Shown one piece after another: positions 22,481 through 30,824 of a DNA stretch of 64,000 bases; the first letter of the stretch is position 1, and the number at the start of each line of letters is the position of its first letter. Under the pieces are notes generated by a model. That model had not been told where the DNA came from. It searched no databases and saw only the letters and a list, made by a program, of their open reading frames with translations. The position numbers and the translations under genes are program-made. The DNA is from Notospermus geniculatus. Taxonomy: Eukaryota > Nemertea > Pilidiophora > Heteronemertea > Lineidae. The stretch lies in NCBI GenBank assembly GCA_002633025.1, contig NMRB01000987.1, positions 62,001-126,000 on the forward strand. The letters run 5' to 3'.

Positions 22481-22636
22481 GCCATCCACTTGGTGAAGGC
22501 CATCTCGACTCTGTTACGCTTTAACCGTGAGGAACAGGAGCTGATCCGTGAGACATTGGAGTGGAAAATGTCGTGGTTTGGGAGCAGACCTGCGCTCGGG
22601 AAGGGCCAGTCGGCAAAAACTATTCCACCGTCCTAG
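22481..22636 (+). CDS. GOLGA1: Alternative last exon of golgin-97 (duplicated GRIP-domain half)
   Basis: A second copy of the exon at 21713-21871, with its own polypyrimidine tract and acceptor (CCCGTTCTTTTGCCAG), the same phase 0 entry and an intact stop. It encodes 51 residues; 41 of the 51 shared positions are identical to the first copy, and the changes are mostly conservative (V/I, D/E, K/R, R/K, S/A). The key tail MSWFG...[12 protein letters not shown] is kept, but the final Trp is lost. Skipping exon 21713 would join 21191 to 22481 and give a complete alternative GRIP domain. The shared Tyr of NFKYLKHVV, needed for Arl1 contact in this family, lies in the common upstream exon. Confidence 0.8.
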   Translation, partial: AIHLVKAISTLLRFNREEQELIRETLEWKMSWFGSRPALGKGQSAKTIPPS

Positions 22637-22978
22637 TGCCTAGTATTCCATTGTTGTGATAGTGACCTTTGGTAAACTATGGATGGAACACAAGGGTGCA
22701 TGAATTGCTTGTAAACCACGTGCTTGTGTTGGTAGCCAAAAGGCGCTGTTCCGTATGAGAGTTTTATTGTGTGAGTTAGCTCTCAATGGACAAATCACTA
22801 GTGTTAGTTTATGCCTTGACCAATACCACAATTGACTTCCACAGTTTTCCTACGGTTGAATTGCCCATAGAGAGCTAATTTGCACAAGAAAGCTCTCTCA
22901 CATGGAGTCACACGTCAAAACAACCGGCAAGAGAACCGCCATACGAGGCATCATGTCACATTGCTATCAGGAGATTGT

Positions 22979-23155
22979 TAAGGCGCTTCTCCACTTGACA
23001 GTTTTCTCGCAGAAGTTGGTTCACAATGGGCAATTCACCATTGTTTATGTCCTCACGGCTTACGCTGAGACCAATGACACAAACAACTGCTCGCAGTTGA
23101 GTTGCCCATTGAGAGCCAACTTCTGCGAAAAAACTGTCAAGTGGAGCAGCGCCTT
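22979..23155. mobile_element. Foldback family A, full-length reference copy
   Basis: AAGGCGCTTCTCCACTTGAC, AGTTTTCTCGCAGAAGTTGG and CAATGGGCAATTCA on the left are mirrored by TTGCCCATTGAGAGCCAACT, TCTGCG and GTCAAGTGGAGCAGCGCCTT on the right. The loop reads TTACGCTGAGACCAATGACA. A second partial copy (22755-22908) lies just before it. Relatives occur at 3688, 15978, 19724, 24936, 35325, 37368, 45862, 50055 and 58700. Confidence 0.75.
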
Positions 23156-23972
23156 TATTTTGCGTGATTGGAGAGAGTGCAGGATGATAGACTTTCTAAA
23201 ATCCAGTTATTACTATTTATCATGTTAATTATTCTATTCACAGTTATGTACATAATTTTGTACATTCAGTACCAGGTATACAAAGGGGAGAACAAACCAG
23301 TCCAGTCAATTGCTGATTTGCAGTGACGGTGATGCAGTGAGGGGTGTCTGTAAATATGGCTGAATTTGTATAATTTGTCTTCAACTGGTCACGGTGATGT
23401 AGGCAAGGCAAGGCGTGCCAAAAGAGCTGAGTGTTTAACCTGAACAATGTTCATCTCTTGCTGTATCTAGTCTCTAACTTGGCAGAGGCCCAGCCGAGAC
23501 GGTCCATGCAAAGCGTGTGTCTATCATATCCCTTTTGGGGACAATCCATTGTGAATAATAGACCCCTTGCGAATGTCCACTGAGGGTATACAATGTACGA
23601 AGATGTCCACGACCCAATGCTTGTACATAATCCATGAACATGTAGAGTATTCTTGGGGCTGAACTCATCAGTTGCATTAAGTTAAGCAGTGTTTGGACGT
23701 TGGTTACACAGTAGCTGGGCAAATGTAGTACTTATTATACACAAACTGCACTAGTCCTGCCACTGTGTAATCAGTTCATCAATGCCATTTACCCTTTGTG
23801 AGTTCACCCATACAGATACCTTCAACTGATATTCGCTGGGGGTCCATCTATAATGATTTCCACCGCATGTCTTTTCTTCCACATTCTCAGGTGTCCAGAT
23901 GAGTATCGTCTGTGGGAGCTGCTCCAGTTGGTGGAGAGCCAGTCCTGTGATATACCATAGTTCTTTATTGTC

Positions 23973-24133
23973 CTGGGCCCGGTTGCATGAAACTCACGAC
24001 AGCGCTATCTTGGTGTTAGCGCTAACTTGATGTTAAATAACGTAAAAGAACAATGGATTTTTACGTCATCTAACATGAAGATAGCGCTAACACCAAGATA
24101 GCACTGTCATGAGTTTCGTGCAACCGGGCCCAG
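23973..24133. mobile_element. CTGGGCCCGGTTGCA foldback MITE
   Basis: CTGGGCCCGGTTGCATGAAA...GATAGCGCTAACACC arms are almost perfectly inverted, ending TGCAACCGGGCCCAG, with a short central loop. No coding potential. Confidence 0.75.
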
Positions 24134-24289
24134 TTTTCTTGCAACTGGCTGCAAGTCAAAGTTTTCTCTCAGATGAGTAATCAGAAATTGAGAGGCTCTG
24201 TCAGTTTCCTCCTATGTCTTGAAATGTCAAGGCCTACGGTCACTTCGCCTTCAGACTACTCTCCACTCACAGAGCGTAGTCCGAAGACG

Positions 24290-24593
24290 TACAGTACAGG
24301 TCACAATTGACATCCCTACGGCTTCGCGTAAGTTACTCGTAAGTTACGAGTAACTTACGCATAACTCAAGGCTTTGGTGTCGCGTAACTCACCGCAAAAC
24401 TCCCCAAAATCGCGTAACTCGCCTCGTAGCTCACTGTGTAACTCACCGCGTAACTAGCGAAATTCGCGTAACTCACTGCGTAACTCATCTCGTAAGTTAC
24501 GCGTAACATAGCTCGTGAATTGTTGCGTAAGTTACGAGTGACTTACGCATAACTTACGCGAATTTAGGGATGTCAATTGTGACCTGTACTGTA
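24290..24593. mobile_element. Foldback MITE with internal CGTAACT array
   Basis: TACAGTACAGGTCACAATTG at the left is exactly mirrored by CAATTGTGACCTGTACTGTA at the right, and the match continues through ACATCCCTA. The interior is a run of CGTAACTC/CGTAAGTTAC words in both orientations. Confidence 0.8.
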
Positions 24594-24689
24594 GCGATAT
24601 AAACCATTGATGGTTCAAGATAGTCTACAAGTCATGTAAGCAATCAGTATAATACCCCCTTCTTTCTAGCCATGGACTCCGGAGAACTT

Positions 24690-24868
24690 ACAGCGGAACC
24701 TCTATAAGGACACCTCCGGGACTGATAGTTGCTGTCCTTAAGTGAGAGGTGTCCTGATTACAGAGGTCAAAATGTATAGAAATGACCAGTTTGGGACTGA
24801 ACTTTGGTGTCCTTAATAGAGAGGTGTCCTTCTGGCAGAGGTGTCCGCTAAGGGAGGTTCCACTCTGT
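24690..24868. mobile_element. Foldback family D, most complete copy
   Basis: GCGGAACCTCTATAAGGACACC at the left and GAGGTGTCCTTCTGGCAGAG...GGGAGGTTCCACT at the right. The interior reads GACCAGTTTGGGACTGAACT. It matches 14427-14600 and the interrupted copy at 59970-60210. Confidence 0.65.
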
Positions 24869-25009
24869 TGCAAAGCCTTGGTGTGTAGGGCTTCTTGAGT
24901 TGTAAGTTGGACTGTCATTTGTATCTCACTTCTATATGTGAGAGTTTTCTCCTGCGCGTTGGCTGTATTGGTCGTGGTAATCCACCATTGTTAGTTTCCT
25001 TATGACTGA

Positions 25010-25340
25010 TGCGGGTGATCCACCGACTTTACGACGAGTTTACGATCAGTTTGCGATTAGTTCACAACACGTTTGCCTAGCCAGTGGATCAGCGTTCACG
25101 AGTTTGCGACTCGTTCACGACTGAATTCTTTTGACGGCTAGTTTGCGACGAGTTTACGACGAGATCAAACATGTTTGATATTGGTTCGGTGGATCAGCTT
25201 CAATGTCACGTCATTTCTTTACGATTAGTTTGCGACTAGTTTGCGACTAGTTTACGACGAGTTTGCGATTCGTTGATGACTGCCGTCGTGAACTAGTGGC
25301 CAACTGATCGTAAACTCGTAAAGTCGGTGGATCACCCGCA
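25010..25340. mobile_element. TGCGGGTGATCCACCGACTTTACGA foldback, nested in family A
   Basis: TGCGGGTGATCCACCGACTT at the left and AAGTCGGTGGATCACCCGCA at the right. The interior is rich in GTTTGCGA/GTTTACGA words. It interrupts a family A copy (24936-25009 and 25341-25400). The flanks TTATGACTGA and TTATGCTGA look like a 9-bp target duplication with one indel. Confidence 0.7.
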
Positions 25341-25768
25341 TTATGCTGAGAGCAAGGACTCAAACTGGACAAACGCTGTGCCATTTGCAAATCGTTCCTG
25401 GGCTGTTCAGTGTACAAATTTTTGTACAAACAAGTGTTAATTCCTCAGTCATGTGTATTATACAATGTATTATACAATCCTGAGTCTATTCAAGAATTGT
25501 ACAGTGTAAACAATAAACATAATTTATTGTATCAGCTGGGTGTTGGTTTTGTCTTCAGTGGTATCCTTCATGAGGCGACGTATAGACGGACGTGTACCCA
25601 ATGTAAAACCTAAACTCGCCAGTGGCTAAGTATTACTAAGTAGGTCAACGTTGAAAAGTATAATTAATATACGTTTTTTGCATTTTAAAAAAGTTATCAT
25701 GAATAAGGATGAAAATGTAATTCGTAAAATGTAACTCGTACTCTTTTTTCCATGCTTAGTTCCTAGAC

Positions 25769-26514
25769 CTGCTGCTAGGTGGCAGTTATTAGTTCTTAGA
25801 AGTGCCGCAAGGTGGCAGTAGTTAGTTCTTCGAATTGCCGATAGGTGGCAGTGTGAGTAAGTAGGTGAACACCATGAAATTGTTGAAGTCTCAAAAGTAT
25901 AAGTAATATACAGTTTTTTCCATTTTAAAAAAGTTATGAATATTAAGGATGAAAATGTACTGTAAAGCAGGAAAAATATTGCGTGCGGGAAATTTTCGCG
26001 AATTTCGCAAGAGTTTTTCAGTCGCGAAAATTTCCTGTCGCGAATGTGAGTACAGTCCGTGGAAAAAACTGAAAAAAATGGCAGAGACCCGCTAAAATAT
26101 CCTGCCGCGAATATGTGTATAATTCTTGATTCGCGAAAATTCCAGGCCGTGAAATTATCTTGCTTTACAGTAATTCATAGTCTTTTTCAGTGCTTAGTTC
26201 CTAGACCTGCGACTAGGTGGCAGTTATTAGTTCTTAGAAGTGCCACTAGGTGGCAGTGTGAATAAATAGGTCAACACCATGAAACTGTTAAAGTCTCAAG
26301 AACAAAGAACGAGATGTTTTTTCACCATGATATTTAATAAATATCACTTCTATTGGAATCTTCGATATTTATTACAATCACACGTGGTAATTCTAAATAC
26401 ATCGCCCGTTAAATGTATATTCAGGAACAGCGCCATCTATGAAATATCAATATAACTAAAACCAAATAATAAGCTTGCTCCCAGTGAGACACGACCTGCC
26501 TCCCAATAGGTGGC
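25769..26514 (+). promoter_or_regulatory. Cluster of six CTCF-core-like motifs
   Basis: Compared with the CTCF core CCASYAGRKGGC: 26243-26254 (CCACTAGGTGGC) matches at all 12 positions. 26207-26218 (CGACTAGGTGGC) and 26503-26514 (CCAATAGGTGGC) match at 11. Three sites near 25771, 25804 and 25837 match at 10. All are on the + strand. They sit in a segment that is partly tandemly duplicated (GTTCCTAGACCTG...GGTGGCAGTTATTAGTTCTT), so they are not independent. Conservation of the CTCF motif across bilaterians is established; function here is inference. Confidence 0.4.
25960..26170. mobile_element. TA-flanked foldback MITE (Tc1/mariner-like target)
   Basis: Ends CTGTAAAGCAGG and TTGCTTTACAG are inverted. 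The interior has TTTCGCGAATTTCGC words. It splits GAAAATGTA|TAATTC; the tandem paralogue at about 25710 reads GAAAATGTAATTC without the insert, an empty site showing a 2-bp TA duplication. Confidence 0.75.
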
Positions 26515-26639
26515 AACACGAAAAGTGTGAAGCTGTCTTTGAGGAAAGTCTTAATGTGAACCCGCACATTTCTCAACAGCTATACGGCAGCCCAGATGGA
26601 GACATTCAATTTTTTTATGTTTGATTAATTTTTTAGTTT

Positions 26640-27300
26640 CTCTTGATAGTTTTCTGAATTTTTTCTGAATTTTTTCCAGAGAAAAAATTATCTCGGAAAA
26701 AAACTTTTTCCGTGGAAAAACATTTATTCCTTGGAAAACATTTATTTCGGAAATAACTTTAATTCCGTGGAAAAAACATTTAAACATTTTTTCCTTGCAA
26801 TAAATATTTTTTCCAATAGAACAAATTTTTTTCCTTGGAATACACGTTTTTTCCACGGAATAAATGTTTTTTTCCACAAAATAAATATTTCCCGGGAAAG
26901 AAATATTTTTTTCTTGGAATAATTTTTTTCTGTGGAATAAACAATTTTTTTTCAGCAGAATTTTTTGGCAGAATTAACTTTTTTGGGCGAATAAATATTT
27001 TTTTCTGGAAAATAATTTTTGGAAATAAATATTTTTTCCTTGGAATAAATGTTTTTTCAGCGGAATAATACTGTGGTATAATTTTTGGCAGAATTAAAGT
27101 TTTTTCTGGGAATAAATATTTTTTCTGCAGAATAAATGTTTTTTCCAAGGAATAAATGTTTTTCCGTGGAATTAAAGTTATTTCCACAGAATTAAAATTA
27201 TTTCTGCAGCATTAAAGTTATTTCCACGGAATTAAAATTATTTCTACAGCATTAAAGTCATTTCCACAGAATTAAAATTATTTCTGCAGCATTAAAGTCA
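26640..27300. repeat. Degenerate ~20-bp AT-rich repeats flanking the satellite
   Basis: Variants of TTTTTCC(T/A)(T/C)GGAATAAAT(A/G)TT repeat with changing length and sequence. They become progressively closer to the 40-bp unit of the adjacent satellite. Open frames here are low-complexity artefacts. Confidence 0.75.
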
Positions 27301-28042
27301 TTTCCACGGAATTAAAATTATTTCTGCAGCATTAAAGTCATTTCCACGGAATTAAAATTATTTCTGCAGCATTAAAGTCATTTCCACGGAATTAAAATTA
27401 TTTCTGCAGCATTAAAGTCATTTCCACGGAATTAAAATTATTTCTGCAGCATTAAAGTCATTTCCACGGAATTAAAATTATTTCTGCAGCATTAAAGTCA
27501 TTTCCACGGAATTAAAATTATTTCTGCAGCATTAAAGTCATTTCCACGGAATTAAAATTATTTCTGCAGCATTAAAGTCATTTCCACGGAATTAAAATTA
27601 TTTCTGCAGCATTAAAGTCATTTCCACGGAATTAAAATTATTTCTGCAGCATTAAAGTCATTTCCACGGAATTAAAATTATTTCTGCAGCATTAAAGTCA
27701 TTTCCACGGAATTAAAATTATTTCTGCAGCATTAAAGTCATTTCCACGGAATTAAAATTATTTCTGCAGCATTAAAGTCATTTCCACGGAATTAAAATTA
27801 TTTCTGCAGCATTAAAGTCATTTCCACGGAATTAAAATTATTTCTGCAGCATTAAAGTCATTTCCACGGAATTAAAATTATTTCTGCAGCATTAAAGTCA
27901 TTTCCACGGAATTAAAATTATTTCTGCAGCATTAAAGTCATTTCCACGGAATTAAAATTATTTCTGCAGCATTAAAGTCATTTCCACGGAATTAAAATTA
28001 TTTCTGCAGCATTAAAGTCATTTCCACGGAATTAAAATTATT
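27181..28042. repeat. 40-bp satellite array (two diverged 20-bp monomers)
   Basis: The unit is TTTCCACGGAATTAAAATTA followed by TTTCTGCAGCATTAAAGTCA. The first copies carry substitutions; from about 27301 to 28042 about 18 units are identical. The array stops at a single N (28043), so its true length is probably not represented. Confidence 0.95.
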
Positions 28043-28043
28043 N

Positions 28044-28225
28044 TTCTCTGAACGTCGGACTTATGATACCTTTCTCTAGACGTCGGACTTGTGGGATGTC
28101 GGACTTGTGGTGCTTCGGAATTGTGGTACATTTTTGAAGTGATTTTTCCATTGTCGGACTTATGATACTTCGAACTTTTGGGATGTCGGACTTGTGAAGT
28201 GTCGGACTTATGGGGGGACACCACC
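28044..28225. repeat. GTCGGACTT short interspersed tandem motif
   Basis: GTCGGACTTRTG(G/A) occurs about seven times in 180 bp, with GGGATGTCGGACTTGTG units. It directly follows the N join at the satellite end. Function unknown. Confidence 0.6.
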
Positions 28226-29391
28226 TACACATCCAAGAAGTGTCATAGGTATAAAAGCAGTAGAGATCAGAACCAGTCCAACGCCACCCCATGGCCCGAT
28301 ACCATGCTATGACATTGCACCTTTAAAAAGCTACTGCTGACTAGGCCTAGTCCCTAACAGGCAGAACTTGACCTAACATACCGGTATGTTCAGTGATTGT
28401 CAAACAGGGTGGGTAGGATAGGCCTACTTTAGTTGCCTCTGCATGGGAGTGAAACTTGCAAAGTTGCTTAGTAATTACAGCACGAATGAAGCAGTCAGCA
28501 GCTATAACATAGGACCTCACTTCAAAGGAAAATATCTGACCTTGAAGATGAAATCGACTGATACATTACATTTATACAGACTAGCTACAGTACACATGGC
28601 ATAGTGTGGTCTCAATCTACATTTAGAAATCCTTTTGCATAGAATATACTAGTAACTTTCTTGGTCACCATTGTTGCATAGGCCCACAGAGGGAAATCTG
28701 ATGATTCCAAAGCACTAGAAATCGACAGGTGCGTACAGGTGATATGTACAGGACCACGAGAAATCGGACTTTAGATTTAATCAGATTTAACGAATGTTTT
28801 TCGCAGAATGTTGGCACCAACTGAACCATAGCACCATTCAATAAACTGCCTGACAACTCGGGAGAAGTCGTACGATATTCTGAGAGACGTTACAACATTG
28901 GGCCATATGTACAGGCCTAAATCATGAATAAAATATAAGTTGTCTCGTCCATTAACTACCAGAACTTCTTCACACTGCAGTCTGTGGAAATACAGGGCGA
29001 TTTCATCAATTTAATCACTGCCATCTTGATGTTGATGTATAATACACAATGTCAAGGTCATTTTGCTATCTACCAGTAACAACTCTGATCAGGCCTCACT
29101 GCACAGTGCTCCAAATGTTCAAGCGCGTCGTCATGAAGATCCAACACTGCCAGTTTGAGGAGCGGACAACTGTACGTTCTCACAACAGTCAAAATATCAC
29201 GACTCCATGGTGGTGGTTCATCGTTGATGGTCACCTCCACCACTGTATAGTTGCCAAGCAACCATCCCAACAATAAACAGCAGACGTATCAAGTAGTTTC
29301 CACTGAGGAAGCCTCGGAATACGCGATGATGCCATTTTTAACAACATCCTCTAAACTACCGGTAGAATATTCGTCCAAAGACAAGAGGTGA

Positions 29392-30824
29392 TCAGTATGG
29401 GAAAGCCGACACAGAAATATGTAAAATAAACGTTGTCTGATACCGAAGACCAGATGTCTCTCCATGTTCAAATGACTTCGCGCGTACGGTAATCGTGTAA
29501 GTTTTTCTTTCCTCCAATGGCTGCAGTGTGTACACGATTCCTTTGCCGTCCTGTATTCGAATTCCAAACGGGACTTCGTTTGAGTTTTCAATTATAGTGA
29601 ACGTGGTACGTGGAAGATGAACGTCGTATTGATTATACGCTATAAGACGAATCAAGTCCTGGTACGCAGGGATACCACTAGGTAGCGACACCTCCTTAAA
29701 GTCAAGGATATCTGCGTATCTGGAATTTGCTGGACATTCAAATCCAGGGGGCGCTTTGCTGCACTCTAGGACGCAGAATCTGGAAGAGAAAGAGAGAATG
29801 TACTGGGTGTGTTAAGCCTAGTTTTTTTAGCACACCTATAGAGGTTCTTCACGTGACGTCACATTTCCATGATGACACAATGTCTGTCAAAATGTCAAGC
29901 GACGTCACAGCATGAACACAGCATCAACACAGAGATCATGACCTCAAAATGTCATGACCGTGACAACTTTGACGACGTCGCCGCCCATTTGACGGACAAC
30001 ATGGCCGATTCTTTGCAGTCACATGACCGTTGTGATGTCAGTGAAGAACTTTTATTGAAGTTTGGAAACAGACGTCAGTATGACATCACAACTTTTGTCG
30101 TGTTAGTCTTTAGGATTAAACAGCATTATATGTTGTAACGTTCTCCTGTTGGCTACTCACCCAGACACTGGATCCCGATCATAATTTTCAGGACACCTAT
30201 GATCGACACATTCGAAATCTCCGCCGAGATTGTGACACTTCTTGTCCGGGCCGCAGTTAAAGTTCAACTCCTTGCATTCATCAATATCTGGAAGATAAAC
30301 ACACAATTAATGTACGAAGGCCTAATGAGCGCAGTCAGTGTGGCCCTGTCAACTGTCAGCTAGTAGCATGTGTAGGCCTACAGAAATCTCAGTGAATTTA
30401 TCTCTGCGAGTCATGTCTGTGAACTAAAACCGATGTGTGCTGCTGCCCTCGTCTCGGCGAGGTCAAGTCAGGTTTTATGCTCTGGTATAGCGTTGGACCT
30501 GGAACCAAAGGTCCCTGGTTCATACCAGTGTTACCAAAAATAGATACATGTATCTATTTTTGGTGTTACTCTATTTCTTTATAATAAGCCTGCCGCACAC
30601 TGGAGCTATCTGCTGAGCAAAATGTCATTCGAGACCGTTTGCTCAGCAGATAGCTCGCGTGTGCGCATATTTTTGGTGAGTTTTCTGCCTCCTCGCAAAC
30701 TAACCTTCGCAGTGACGGCCGTTATCCGCCAATCTGTATCCTGGAGGACAGGTGCAGACGTAACTTCCTCGCGTGTTCCTACATTTGTGTTGGCAAGGGT
30801 TCGGGCCTTGGCATTCATCGTAGT
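29392..30824 (-). CDS. HMCN1: Hemicentin C-terminus: two cbEGF modules and fibulin-type terminal module
   Basis: Exon 30705-30824 encodes [15 protein letters not shown]...CPPGYRL (cbEGF). Exon 30161-30287 encodes [18 protein letters not shown] and ends NYDRDPVSG, as in vertebrate hemicentin just before the terminal module. Exon 29392-29779 encodes FCVLEC, then [20 protein letters not shown] and [15 protein letters not shown], the conserved module shared with fibulins, which ends in Tyr as vertebrate hemicentins do. This fixes the true stop of the gene at 29392. Confidence 0.95.

Larger units (their letters stand above)
22637..29391. other. Gene-poor interval between convergent golgin-97 and hemicentin
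   Basis: No supported exon. It holds foldback elements (22755-23155, 23973-24133, 24290-24593, 24690-24868, 24936-25400), the CTCF-like cluster (25769-26514), AT-rich degenerate repeats and the satellite (26640-28042), and GTCGGACTT repeats (28044-28220). Sequence at 28300-29391 is low in repeats and includes the hemicentin 3' side. Confidence 0.55.

Noticed and set aside
24290-24593. CRISPR-like array from the evenly repeated CGTAACT words
   Set aside because: Repeat words are too short and spacing irregular, they occur on both strands, and this is animal DNA; it is a foldback element.
26551-27187. Lys/Ile/Phe-rich frames of 77-135 codons
   Set aside because: They are translations of the AT-rich degenerate repeat next to the satellite.
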